NCBI GenBank assembly: GCA_003254905.1
Contig: QANU01087068.1
Location: 107,721-171,720 of the forward strand
Source of the DNA: Nissolia schottii
Taxonomy: Eukaryota; Streptophyta; Magnoliopsida; Fabales; Fabaceae
Direction: 5' to 3'
DNA: 64,000 bases
The translations under genes and the position numbers were made by a program. The notes beneath the pieces are model-generated. The model worked only from the letters and a program-made list of their open reading frames with translations, did no database searches and was not told the origin of the DNA. Positions 47,232 through 59,678 of the stretch are shown one piece after another. How positions within the stretch are numbered: the first letter of the stretch is position 1; every line of letters begins with the position of its first letter.

Positions 47232-49847
47232 TTGAGAGTAAATTATAGGGATATAAAGAAATTTTTTGTGGCCTCTTAGAATCAAATATCAGAGAAGGAT
47301 ATCGAAATCTTAAATCAAATGCATACCTGTTCATTTTATAAGGGTGTTCAATTTATCATTTGAGAAAATATCGGGAAGGCAAACAAGGCATTAGCAGACA
47401 AATTTTTGTAGTATATGTTTTCGCGGATACATGATCCGTGTAATTATGGAGTTGGAACATCTAGTGATGTTACACAAAGATGAGGGACAGTGACTGTAAT
47501 GGGGGATGAGAGAAATTGTACTGCATTGACTCTGGTGGAACCTGAAACTTCATGCAGCCAGTGACAACTAAAGCAATGGTTAATAATAGGAAACACCGAA
47601 TGAAGAGAGAAACCAGATAAAGGAAAACCATTAGACTTTTTGGCCTTCAATTTGATCCAGTCTATTGAACATTATGTCTGGAAGAGGTATAGCAGGCTGC
47701 TAGAGAGTAACTTACAGAAATGGTTCTTTATCATGAGCTACTATCATTAGAAGCTCTTCTGAAAACATATTTAACAGTCAAACCATTTCGAACAATGCAC
47801 TAATAAAATTTAGTTAGTTATTGGACCTTGCTTAATTATTGCTTAGGTTATTGTGGGGAAAGGTGTGTAATTTGTTATCCTCCATCTGTCACTGTCAAAC
47901 TCGAGATATATCATGTTGCAAATCTTAAAATATGAAATTGAAGACAATTGATATACAATCCTGATTCATATTGATTTTACTTCTGCCATTCAAGAATGAA
48001 CTTAAATTTCACCCATCTTATGCAGGTACCCTTTCCCCTCTGCCAAAAGGAAATATAACCCTTCACCTCCACCAAAAGGAAAGAGAACATTGGCAGTTGG
48101 CATATCATCCTGGGAGAATTATACTTAAGGACGGACAAAGTGAGTTGTTTTTATTTTTCAAACATCAATTACTGATTTGGACTATAGCTGTTAAAAAATA
48201 TTATGATAATGCTTGGTTTTCTTAGAGTCCTTAAACGTAATTTTCCTTTATCAACGTCGTTATTCATAGAAACCTTTTGTTTTGAAAAAGCTCGTGTCGT
48301 TGAAACATGATTGCTTGTGTTGTATGAGGTGGATGTATTTGTATAAAAATGGTTAGACTTTAAGCACTAGAAAAAAAATGGTTAGACTTTGTTGTAGAGT
48401 TTTCATATATATTTTTATGAAACTTCTGCAAGATTCGAAACAAATTATGACTCAAGCTGACCATAACTGGGCAATTTGGTTTCCCTGGGCACATGAGGGC
48501 AGTGATTAATTAACTCTTGTTATGATACATTATATAATTTCAGTTACCAGCAAATAAAAATCATATATTTCAGTTTAACTTCCAGATTATTTGTCCAAAC
48601 CAATAGCTGCTTTAAGTCGCCTTCACATCTTCATTGCTTTACAGGATGATGAGTTAATTACTTAATTCTCACTTCTAAATATTTTATTTTTCCCACTTAT
48701 TCTGTCCAACCATGAAAATCCAAACAATGGAGGCATCCATAAGCAATAATGCAAATATTATAGTCTTTTATGCACAACACAAATATTTTGCTCAAGGTAA
48801 TGGAACAAAATATATCATAATATCATATGTAATAGTTGTCTTTTTTCCTAGAAACGTACCCACCAGATTTTTAGTTAGTTTCCCCCTTTACTATTATTAT
48901 TCTAGTGGCTTTGCATGTTAACTGGTTATGATTGGTACGAAACTTTTGTTATAATATAACATACGCCATCATCTACATGGCGGTGGTATTGATAATTGGG
49001 TAACAACTATCATGTAGGATCATCGAACCTTCATTATTTTCTGAATATAACTAACACCGTTGGGTGTTTTTGTGGTAAGCAAGTTATACTTTAAAGAAGA
49101 TGACCAAATTTCAAACTTTTAATAAAGCAGTTCTTCAGAATCTTTTTAATCGTGACTTGAATTATTAATCTCATAAAAATATCAGTGAAAATACATACAT
49201 ATATTTATACATATATTTATACATAAAAATATCAGTGAAAATACAACATATATTTATACATGTATTTAAAATCAAAATGATTAATTTAGTATAGTTATTG
49301 TATTAAATTTCTTAATATTATGAAATTTTATCAACATTTTTAACTGCTTTTATTTTGACTAGTTTCATGGCTAACATGAGATCCCCTGTTGCTAAATTGC
49401 ACTATGCTAACAAATCGTCAATAGTCCGATGAAGCATGAAACTTGATTAACAACTATGATGAGAAAGGATTCTATAGCAGCAATCAGAAGGCTGTAAATT
49501 TCAGGTACTTCGGTGTATTCATTTATTTATTTATTTTCAATAATATTCTACTGATGTTCAGATTTCATCCATCTAATACGGGTGGAAGTTATGAAAACAC
49601 ACATATGATGGAATTATAAGCTTTTATTTTCTGCTCTTTAAAATGAAAAACAAAAAACTCCCTTTAGCCATTAATATGCCTGATATAATATAAATGAAAG
49701 TAATTGACATTACAAGAAAAACAAGGGAAAAAAGAAAACAAACGAACATTGGAGCCATAACCAAGGCATAATAATACATCTCTTCACATCAGAGGTAGGG
49801 GCCAGGAAGTAACCATCACCACATAACTTCAAATCAATATTCACCAA
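47232..49847. other. Intergenic, no gene seen
   Basis: 3' flanks of the PPR (plus) and bZIP (minus) genes. AT-rich; a short local duplication of CATATATTTATACAT with ATCAGTGAAAATAC at 49,181-49,265. No supported frame. Confidence 0.6.
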
Positions 49848-50330
49848 TCAAAACATCAACATGTCAGCTGAGGCCGTCATCATTGATTGATTATTGACAG
49901 ACAAAGAGTTCCACGGGTCCAAGAATCCACAATCATTGAAGTGAGCCTCATCATCAAAGAGGTAGCTGCTTGAGTTTATGTAGTTTATGATCTCATTGAG
50001 GGACTGCAGCCTGTTGCTGAGTTCAGCCATCTGGGCCCTGAGGATTGCGTTCTCCGATTCAACGTTGAGGTACATCTGTGTAGTGACCCCCATGCTCGTG
50101 CTGATCTGGCTGTTCTCCTTCTTCAGCTGATCTGCTTCTGCGATAAGGCTGTCCAGGTGCTGCTGCTTCCTCATCCTGGACCTGCGCGCCGATTCCCGAT
50201 TGGACAGCATTCTCTTCCTCTTCCTTTGATCCGTTATGTGCTGATGCTGCAAGTGGTCTCCCTCAGAACCAGAGGCAGAGTTCTGAGCAGAGCTGGAACC
50301 AGCTGAATAGGCTCCACCAGGAGAAGCCAT
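49848..50330 (-). CDS. S1-group bZIP transcription factor (bZIP11/bZIP44 type)
   Basis: Single exon, 160 residues, as usual for the S1 group. The basic region is QRKRKRMLSNRESARRSRMR with the invariant N-x7-R spacing (residues ~35-56). A long leucine zipper follows (LIAEADQLKKENSQI, MAELSNRLQSLNEIINYI), then an acidic and Ser/Asn-rich tail. S1 factors heterodimerise with group C bZIPs, bind ACTCAT and G-box/ACGT elements, and reprogramme amino-acid and sugar metabolism under low energy. The N-terminal SGSEGD segment and the zipper do not decide between bZIP11 and bZIP44. The upstream conserved peptide ORF at 50522-50647 confirms the group assignment. No intron seen. Confidence 0.94.
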   Translation of the reverse strand: MASPGGAYSAGSSSAQNSASGSEGDHLQHQHITDQRKRKRMLSNRESARRSRMRKQQHLDSLIAEADQLKKENSQISTSMGVTTQMYLNVESENAILRAQMAELSNRLQSLNEIINYINSSSYLFDDEAHFNDCGFLDPWNSLSVNNQSMMTASADMLMF

Positions 50331-50521
50331 GTATAGAAATGGTAACTCCTTAATTAATTTGTTTAATTTATATATATGCTACAATACAAATACTATTTCC
50401 TAGCTAGATTTTCTTGATTGAATTTGATGGTAAATCAAATGTTGTTGAAAGGTAAAGAAGAATGCTAGAGGGCCAAAATATGGTGGATGTTAATTTGGAT
50501 TGGGAATGAATGAGGCCTAGT

Positions 50522-50647
50522 TCATGAGAAAACATAGAACCAGTAGAGGAAAACAACTGAGAAAGATTGCACCAAATGGGTCCTGCGCCTCAGAGTAGAG
50601 TTTATCATAAAACCAGAGAGGAGGATCTCACAGATTACTGGAGACAT
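50522..50647 (-). CDS. Sucrose-control conserved-peptide uORF (SC-uORF)
   Basis: A 41-codon ORF in the bZIP leader, ending 191 bp before the main ATG. It contains the conserved core LVQSFSVVFLYWFY and, before it, STLRRRTHLV, matching the SC-peptide of S1 bZIP leaders (Arabidopsis bZIP1, 2, 11, 44, 53) almost residue for residue. When sucrose is high the nascent peptide stalls the ribosome and lowers translation of the main ORF (sucrose-induced repression of translation). Start ATG at 50647, stop TGA at 50522. The full length and intact stop suggest it is functional. Confidence 0.95.
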   Translation of the reverse strand: MSPVICEILLSGFMINSTLRRRTHLVQSFSVVFLYWFYVFS

Positions 50648-50681
50648 ATTTGTGCTGTGATCTCTCAATCATTCATAACTG

Positions 50682-50699
50682 CACGTGTATATATATATA
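50682..50699 (-). promoter_or_regulatory. Candidate core promoter of the bZIP gene: TATA run beside a G-box
   Basis: On the minus strand CTATATATATATACACGTG: a TATA run abutting CACGTG (50682-50687), about 35-50 bp upstream of the SC-uORF start. A TSS about 30 bp downstream would give a leader of ~330 nt that begins just before the uORF. Longer leaders from upstream are possible. Confidence 0.45.
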
Positions 50700-53600
50700 G
50701 ATGAATATGATGAACAAACAAGACCAAAACCAAATCTCTTTGTGCAAGTGAGAGCAACAAAATCAAAAATTCAGAAGGCAGGGAATTGTTGAAGTCGGGT
50801 GAATATTATGGTAATCAATGGTTGAGAACCTTCAAGTATATTTATGGAGAAGAAAGTTCTAGAGGTTGGAAAAGGGTGTCAAAGACTATGGGCTGGGAAA
50901 ACTCTTGATTCTATAGGCTACACAGAAGATTGATGATAAGTAAGAATATGCAAAAGAATTAAGGAGGAGGATAGATATAAATTGACCAGTTTTCAGGGGG
51001 AGGATAAGATGAGTATGGAAAGAGGTTTTGAAGGGATTCAACGGTGGAATTTATACACAAATTGCCCACTATAATCACAAGAATAATAATAATGGAATAA
51101 CATAAAATAAAACAAACTAAAAAATTGTGCAGTAGGTTTGGTCATTGATCTTTTGTTTATTTGGAGGGTACTGCTGAATTAAAAATAAAAAATAAAAATA
51201 TTAAGACAAAGTGGGGAAGGAAAGGTCTTGGAAGGAGTCATAATTCACATACTGTTACTGTGCATGTGCACGCGCATATTTTTTTATATATGTGTTGCTA
51301 TTTGCTAATTTGATATTTTACCAAATGGTACGCAATATGACGGTGACTTACATGCCACCAATTTTTTAATGTTGTTTTTCTTGTTGAATGATGCCCGTGA
51401 AGTCGTGGAATCTTAGGTAATGAATGGTTGCTGTTGCAGTTAAATTTTTTTTAATTGTTAATTTTGTTTTGGTTCCTTTTCTAGTTAGTCCTGGTTAATG
51501 CATCTGAATTTTATTTCATTGTTATTATCTGTGGTCAGCCATCAGTGGTGTTTAAGTGAGCTGCAAAAGCTTCTGTCATCTCAATGTAAAGTATAAACTC
51601 AAGTTAATTATATACCAACACAAAGTTAGTCTAGTATTATTCTCAAAAGCTCTCGAAAAAAAAAAAAGAACGGGTTAGAATAGATAATATAAAACTTTAT
51701 ATTGAATTAAGGTGATTGTTTAAATATTTCATGGGATAAATATTCTTTTGATAATTTTTATAATTAAATTCATCAAATTTTGTTACTATTTTATGTTTTA
51801 TATGGTGGTAAAAAAAATTTTACTAGTCAAATTATTGAAAGAGCTAACTTATAAAAGATTTAAAAATTTGTAGACCATTTGAATTTAAAATGCACATTTT
51901 TATAAATGTTGTATTAAAAAATATTAATTTATCACTTTAGCTCATATAATTCATTAGTATGTTCTATTAGATCATGAATTGATAATAAAATAAGATGGAT
52001 TTAGTTTAAAAAAATTATTAAAAATGAATAAATTAAGTAACATAGAGTATTTATTTTATGAAGTATTTGGAAAATTACCTTGAATTAGTCAATCTCATTA
52101 ATAATTGAATCTGGATATTATTAAAAGAAAACTCAAATAATTATATATTATATATCAATTTCAACTTGTGATTATCGATTTTTAAATGTGTAAAACATTT
52201 GAAAACTGGGTAATATTTCATCGTTATTTAAAGCAAGTTATTTTGACAAAGAATATGTTCTAACTGCTATGTTATTTTAATGAAACAAAAGCAGCTTTTA
52301 ACATATTTTTTCCATGGAGTAAACTGGGGTATTTATAATACAGGATAAGAAAAAATGAGTGCCAAGTATAAAAAAAAATACATTTTTCCTGAAAATGGTT
52401 TATTATGCATCATTACATCATCAAACGTACTTGGGTTTTATATAATATCGCTTTAAAAGTTATACATATAACACATAATTAATTTATAGGGTAAAATATT
52501 TTATTCTAACACTCTCAAAATTAATCTAAATTAAATAATAAAATAAAATAAAGCCCTTGAGCATTATACATTGTGATAATATTGTAAAAGAATTTAAGTA
52601 GATGATTTTAAAAACATTATTTATGATGTGATAATGAAAAATGCTCCTATGTACATGAATCACGTGTTGTCATGAGTAAAATTGATACACCATAGTTTTT
52701 CTCCTTATTTCAATTATAATTACAATTACACGTATTAAAAAAAATATATCTTAATAAATATATAAAATAATATGAATTAATAAAATTATCTCAATATAAA
52801 AAATTAAATTTTTATTTTTAATATAATAATTATTATTTTTGTTACATTAACATACTAATAAATGTTACACTAATTTTACCATAACTAAAAATATGAATAA
52901 AAAATTAGTAATACATTTATATATTATAAATAAATAAATATTTTAAAATTCTAAAAAATAAAAAATAAACACTTAAAACATTACATAGATAATATAGTTA
53001 ACACTGGAACAGTGGAACCGATTGGTGCGGGGAGGCAATTATGACGAGACTGACTAAATGTCGTATTTACAGACACAGCCGGCATTTTGACCACTAAAAT
53101 GTTCATCATATACAGATGAATGAATCATGTGTCCGATCGACAAGCACATGGTTCCAGTTGTGGGTCGTTGAAAAAGAGAGGGCAAAAAAAAGAGTTCCCC
53201 GACCAAGATCCAGAGGGGTGGCCATGCTTGTTGCTGAATTGTGTAAATATTATATATCATTTTTATGCTACAAACCATGTGTGCCTGCAAATTCAATTGG
53301 GTCTCACTATTTTTTCATCTTTCAGTTGTTTCTCAGAAGCTTCAACTTTCATTCTTTCATTCAATCATGTTACAGTAGCAAGCCTTATCTCTTAAGTAAT
53401 TGACAACAACAGCGCCAGCCAAATATTATTGACACTAATAACTCCCCCGTTGCGGAACTTGAACCAAATGCTTTCCACGTGGTAGAATAATGAGTAATTT
53501 TATCCTATAGGCTAAACTTGATACTATATGGCTGCTTGATCTAATCTTTTCTTTGACTGAATAATCTCCAATTATCTATGAAGATATTTTTTGTAGTCCA

Positions 53601-53904
53601 ATTAGTTTGTACATAATAAAGACTGCTCTAATATAAGATTGCGTGGATTATTGGATGCTAGTAGTAGTTGTTATGTTCACATAAGTGCTTACCTATTATT
53701 ATATCCAATTTTATTGTCCAACTATTGTATCAATCAATACAACTAGTATGTATGGCGATTTCAGAAATGTTACATTTTCAACCAAAAAAAGGAGGGAAAT
53801 TTTTAATTAGACTATACTCAATAGAAGGGGGAAAAAAACTCTAGTTACATGATAAAGGAAACTTAAGCCATGCTAGTGGTAGATGTCTGGTCAACTTTTT
53901 TAGC
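50700..53904. other. Intergenic, AT-rich
   Basis: bZIP upstream region, then AT-rich sequence containing MITE copy 3. Open frames at 53,054-53,403 on both strands overlap one another and have no motif. Confidence 0.6.
51733..52059. mobile_element. AT-rich MITE, copy 3
   Basis: Starts ATGGGATAAATATT and ends GTATTTATTTTATG, an imperfect inverted pair. The interior matches copies 1 and 2 (ATCAAATTTTGTTACTATTT, ATTATTGAAAGAGC, GATTTAAAAATTTGTAGACC, AAAAAATATTAATTTATCA). Confidence 0.72.
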
Positions 53905-55025
53905 CTATATAAAATTAAAAAATTTGTGTTTAGTTCCTAATGGTTTTTTTATTAAGATTTAGATTTTTAGAAATTTTTTTGTTTGTTTTTAATTTTTGTC
54001 ATTAGTTAGAGACAATTTTTGTTGATGTAGTCATTAACTTTGTCACGCTATGTTGACACGTGGCAAATCTGTCAAACCACTCAAATACCTAATCCACGCA
54101 CCTACCACTAAACTCGACCTGGTTTTTGAAAAAAAAAACAACAAAAATTCTGAAAAAAAAAAAAAACCATTTCTTCTTGCTTCTCTCATCTCCAACAAAA
54201 CCTAATCCCTAATTTCATCCTTCTCTCAATTTCATCCTAGCCACCCACCATCATCTTTCTCATGGCCCTCACCTCACCCATAGCTCCCTCCCGGCTTGAC
54301 CTCAACACCAACAACAAGCCTCTGTGGGACCCCAACCATTCCCTCCACAATAGCGTGAATGCTCAGAACATCAAGCCACCATCCATTCCAGCGGCAAGAA
54401 TGTCGCCTTCGCCTTCCCTTACGATGAACACGCCAGCCTGGCCTCCAAGTTCCGCAACCGCCAGATCAGTGGCATCTCTCCGACCGCCAAGGCTGCTGCC
54501 ACCATGATGCTTCAACAGCAGCAACAGCTCCTCATGTCCAGAGGCGTTGCCGATTCTGAGCTGCTCCATATGTCGCTCTTGCTGGAGAGAGAAAGAAAGA
54601 AAGTGAGAGAGTCGTCGAAACCTGAGAGTCAACGGAGAGTCATCAGAACGACGTCGCGGAGACAGAAATGGTGAACGTCGTCGTCGCCGAGAGAGAAGAC
54701 CGTCGTCGGGTGACAGAAATTCGGAACAAATATAGTAAAAATAACTCGAGACTGGGTGGGTTCTATTTTTTTGTTTTTTTTTTTTTTAAATTTTAAACTG
54801 GGTCGGTTGGGTTAATGGTTAGAGTTAGGTTTTTGGGTAAATGGGTATTAAATAAATTTTGTTATGTAACAAAATTAACGATCATATTAACGAGAATTAT
54901 TCTTAACTAACCGTATGAATTAAAAATAAATAATTTTTTTAAGAGATTATATCTTAACAAAAAAATTTTTAGGGATCACATTCAAACTTTTCAATTTTAT
55001 CGAAAACTAAAAATGTATTTACGGT
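53905..55025. mobile_element. Pack-MULE-like element with captured GC-rich sequence
   Basis: Arms of about 150-180 bp at 53,905-54,060 and 54,850-55,020 are diverged inverted repeats. The left TTAGTTCCTAATGGTTTTTT corresponds to the reversed right GTGATCCCTAAAAATTTTTT, and left GTAGTCATTAACTTTGTCAC to reversed right ATGATCGTTAATTTTGTTAC. Between them 54,170-54,720 is GC-rich and coding-like. A first frame from ATG at 54262 (MALTSPIAPSRLDLNTNNKP) shifts near 54,370 into SGKNVAFAFPYDEHASL, then a Q-run (LQQQQQLLMSRG), ending at a TGA near 54,672. I do not recognise the donor gene. Long TIRs plus a gene fragment and no transposase is the Pack-MULE pattern. No 9-bp target duplication could be placed because the ends are diverged. 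Confidence 0.6.
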
Positions 55026-57815
55026 GTCCTTCACAACTGGTCCCATTGATATTTAATTAATCTTGCTTTTCAGCCCCACAATGCAGCCACGACAATTTTT
55101 CACAACGTTGAGTTATATTGAAATCCACACATGGGGTGAAATCAAAACAAAAATCTTGGCATAATTATAACAATTTACATTTATGCATACCCACAAAAAA
55201 TTAATGAGACATATAATGGGAGTATATTTTAAATGAAGTTTGTAGACCGATATTTTTTTTTTGTATGAATGTACCTAAATCTAAAGTCTTAAACTCATGC
55301 ATGAGGCTGGATTTGGTTTTAAAGACAAGACATATAGAGATATAGATAGAAGAAAAAAAATTATCCCTCTAAACTTTGATTTTATGTCTTTTTAAAAAAA
55401 TTATCTTCTTTATTTCAACTTTAATAAAATACACAAAATAAATGAATTTTTTTGTTCTATTTTAGTACCAAACAAACAAAGAGTGTACTGTGTACCGTAT
55501 AATAGGGAGCTTCTATGGCATATTCTTTTGACACAATTGCTTCACTCTTCCAACTCATACCTTCCAATTTTTTAAGCAATAAATTTCAAAACTTGCCACC
55601 CAAAGAGTTAACGTTAGGGTTAGATACAAACTGTAAAATGCATCCCACCAAGTTGATAGCTTAAGTTTGATTCTCACTTTGGACAATCTTTCTTGTGATG
55701 CGAATTATGAGTATTGGGGCAACATCTTATTAATATTCCAAAAGAAAAAACATTAAAAAATAAAAAGATAAAAAGAGAGACTCTGAACTCTGAAGTTTAT
55801 TCCCTTCTGCTTCTGCATTATGCTGAGCCTAAAACTTGATGGTGGCTGTATACCGACTAGTTGGGAACCCGTGCAATGCACCACTCTAACAAAAATATCA
55901 TCTATCAATAGAAAAAAATATTACATACAGGCGTATGCTATACAAATCATTTTCAATTTGATATATAGTTATTTTTCTCTGATACATAACTTACAGAAAA
56001 TGATAGGGTGACGCAATTTGCGTGTATGTCATGTCATTAAGTATCTGCCACATTGATATTTTTCGTTTATTATCGTCTGATTAATTTTACCCATGGCTTT
56101 TAACAAATGTAAATATATAAAGAAATTAATTAATTTGCATATTATTAAATAAACCATTAAGAGTTTAGACTAAATTATTCTTCAATAACTTTTTGTTTCT
56201 ACCATCCTTTTCTTACTTCAATTAAAGTATATAATTATTGTTGAAAATAATAAATAAGAATATAGTTGAAAAGATAATAATTAATATTTTCTTAATCTAT
56301 AATCAAATAACAACTAATTTTAAACAAAATTTTGGATAAAAAGTGACAAGTAAAATCGGACAGAGATAATATGTGACAAAAAAGTGATTAAAGATCAAAC
56401 TAAACAATTTGTATTATAAGAAATTAAATTAAAGAAAAGTTAAAGACCAGGAACCAAACTGAAAAAAAAAATATGAAGCTTGGAGAATGTTTTGTTAACA
56501 TTGCAAATTCAATGTGTTGCTAATCGGAGTAAAGTAGCACAGACTACGTTGATGAGGCAACATTTATGGTCATCTAAATATTATTTCAATTTTTTCTCTC
56601 ATTAAAATCGATGGTTTTCCTCTTGCCAACTGTTTCTGGCAGTTTTATACGGGCATGTTGTCAGGCTTAATACCATAACTCAAAAATAAATAATTTCTTC
56701 GAGAGCAAAATTATTACGACTTCTGTCTTAAGACAAGGGAAAAATAATAATACTCTTCTTAACACGTGAGAATACACTTCTTTGTTTATGTTCATCCATC
56801 AATTAGAGGTTAATATCTCTTTCCCTTAGTCATAAAAGACAAGAGGTAACAAAAAATTAGGAGATTATCTTTCTCCTTCCCCTTTTTTTTCCTTGTCCAA
56901 AAGAACTATTAGTATTTTTCCAATCTCTCGTTAAATCTACTATTGCTAAGTTCTCTCATCTTTGTAACTGCTGCAAGGATCAAGACCATATAAACTTATT
57001 AGCATTGATTGACTTGTTTACCGTAGCTTTTCAACAACCCTACTACATCTTTGTTTGGGGGTGTTAGGTGGAGAATAACAAGAGGTTAAAAATTTCATGA
57101 ATTAGATTCACGAGTAAAATCATGAATTCTTTTTCTCTAGCCTATTTTTTGGGACGGTTTGGGCCTGCCTATCAGGCCTGGCCCATTTTGCCGGATTTAT
57201 TCGTGTATAAAGAGATTTACAAATGACATTTCTTATAACTCTTCCTCCCAGCAAAGTTGAAGACGACCCTGTCCAATGGCTTTAACAAAGCAACCTGAGC
57301 AGTGTGGTGAATATGGAAATGGAGTGTATACTTAACTGGGGAGCTTTACATGTTTTACAATCTCACTGCTGTTTATACTTCAACTGATTACGCCCCTCAT
57401 AAATAAAAGTCACTTACAATTTGTAAAAAGTATGTAAAATTCATCTTACGGTACACAATTTTCCATCTCAACATACATGATAGAGAATAACCAATGTAAT
57501 TTCAGGAAAGCTACATCACATTACAACAGATATATTTCAAAGCAATACTCTTACAAGGGAACAACATGCAGTACAAGAGGAAATTTAGCACTAAGACCAG
57601 AACACAGTAAGCATTGGCTATTTACAGGTTGCAAGATGCCATTTTCCTTATGAAGAAAACCAAAGAAAATAAACAATCTTATGCAAAGTACAAAATTTTT
57701 GCAGCTAAGTCCTTATAACATTACAGTTTCTCTAGGGGAAAAGCAGAACTACTCCTAGACACAAATTATGTTTAAACCAACATGACTAGAAGAAGCCTTC
57801 AAAGAATAATATAGC
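55026..57815. other. Intergenic, AT-rich
   Basis: No gene seen. A short GGCCTGCC/GGCCTGGCCC segment at 57,165-57,190 resembles the ends of the foldback element at 32.4 kb and may be a relic of it. The last ~450 bp would be the MPK7 3' flank and 3'UTR. Confidence 0.55.
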
Positions 57816-59678
57816 CTACGCGTTGGCAGAAGCAGCTTCGGGATGATAACGAAGCATCTCGTTCCACATCATCTCTCTAATCATCTGCTCACCCCAATTT
57901 TCATTAATGTCAAGATTGATTGGAACTTGGGCTGGAGGATTACACCTCGAATCATATAGGCCAGCCATATACGGGTGTTGGAGTGCTTCTAAGACGGTAA
58001 TTCTCTTGGTTGGATCAAATACTAGCATTTTTTGCAGCAAATCTATGGCTAATGGATCTGCTTGTGGGAATAGCTGAGAGAAGTGTCTGCCCCTTGTATA
58101 GGGCAGTGATCTTATAAATCTCCTGGCTTTTGGATTATCGATAAATCCAAGATCAGACTCATGCTGGCTTCCAAGAACGCTTATAATTAGTTTCAGCTGG
58201 TTGAGGCACTCGGTTCCAGGGAAGATTGGCTTTCTACCAAGAATCTCGGCAAAGATGCATCCTACAGACCAGACATCAATAGAGGTTCCGTAGTTTTCAC
58301 AGCATAACAGGAGCTCCGGAGCACGATACCAGCGTGTTACAACATATTCTGTCATGAACTGGCCCTCAACTCCGCTGGTTCGCGCAAGCCCAAAGTCACA
58401 TATCTTCAAATCACAATTGGCGTTGACGAGCAGATTCCCAGGCTTCAAGTCCCGGTGAAGAATATTTGCTGAATGAAGATATTTAAGGCCTCGAAGCAGC
58501 TGAAATAAGAGTTTTTGATTAGTATCAATTACAATGATGGTTAAAATAGTCAGAAATTAGAAACTCACAAAGAATATGCCTGATTCCTTTTGTTTTGCAG
58601 ATTACTATTAGCAATGCCAATTGAAATTCTAGATGCAAGGCAATTATGATCCATAATAGGCTCTTTCAACAAGAAGCTTGAAGCTTGATTATTGGACCAT
58701 AAAAATAAGAAGCTTGATTATTTAATATCCCAACTTGGGGCAATGAATATGCATGCTACAAGAGACCAGTTCTGTTCAAATTGAAGAATGCCAGTAAAGG
58801 ATAAATCTCTAAGAGAAACATTGATGCTGTAATCTTCTAGGTCAACAAACTTAGTAGGACCTTTCAGTATATGCTACTACCTCACCTGAAAACTCTGGAA
58901 CTGTAAAAAAAAAAAAAAAAAAAAAAACCTTTATTTGCCTCAGAACTCCAATTTTTCCAGATCTCAAACACACCAGATGCTATTGTGTGAGAATGCATGA
59001 AAGAAGACATTCAACGGTAGATTCACTTGAGTTTTATGTTAGCAATTGAAAAAGGGATGAGTTTATGTTAAAAACAAGGCAAGGCCAATCTGTATGGCAC
59101 TGTGAATATACTTCACACCCGTACCAAAGCTTCCTTCAAATGCATATATCATGCATTCTTGTAACTTCAGAGAGGGAAAAGAAAATCCACAACCATAAAT
59201 GCTTTAGAAAGAATACCTAAACAAGTTGAAACACCATAATTAGACTGGTTAGTACCTGAAACAAGAAGTATTTGCAATGATCATTAGAAAGTGGCTGTGA
59301 GGACTTAATAATCTGATGAAGATCTGTATCCATGAGCTCATAGACCAAGTAAACATCCCTAAAACTTGTTCTCTGGATTGGCATCATAATATCCTTCAAA
59401 GCAATCACATTCTCGTGCCGAATATGCCTAAGCAGCTTCACCTCTCTCAGAGTTCTCAGCGCATCGACACAATTTTCAAAGATATTGCTAATCTTCTTAA
59501 TCGCAACCCTCTCATTGGTCTCGCTGTTGACAGAAGAGCAGACCACGCCGTATGCGCCTCGGCCAATTGGCTTGATCGGAATGTACTTCGTGTCAACCTC
59601 AAACAATGTTTGCCATACCGTGTAATAATGCTTCCCCTTCGGCTTAATTCTGTTTGGAGGCTCAACTAAAGTCGCCAT
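57816..59678 (-). CDS. MPK7: Mitogen-activated protein kinase, group C
   Basis: Two exons (59256-59678, 57816-58499) join in phase to 368 residues; a single intron is typical of group C MAPKs. Kinase marks: glycine loop GRGAYGVV (~39-46), VAIKK (Lys ~61), HRDLKPGN (~156), DFGLAR (~176), activation-loop TEY (~191-193), [10 protein letters not shown] and DPTKRITV. The C-terminus [16 protein letters not shown] and the start [13 protein letters not shown] fit MPK7 better than MPK1/2. Group C MAPKs act downstream of MKK3 in stress, wounding and ABA responses, and in Arabidopsis MPK7 is linked to hydrogen peroxide and circadian control. The start is fixed by homology and by the 5'UTR acceptor just upstream. 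Confidence 0.95.
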
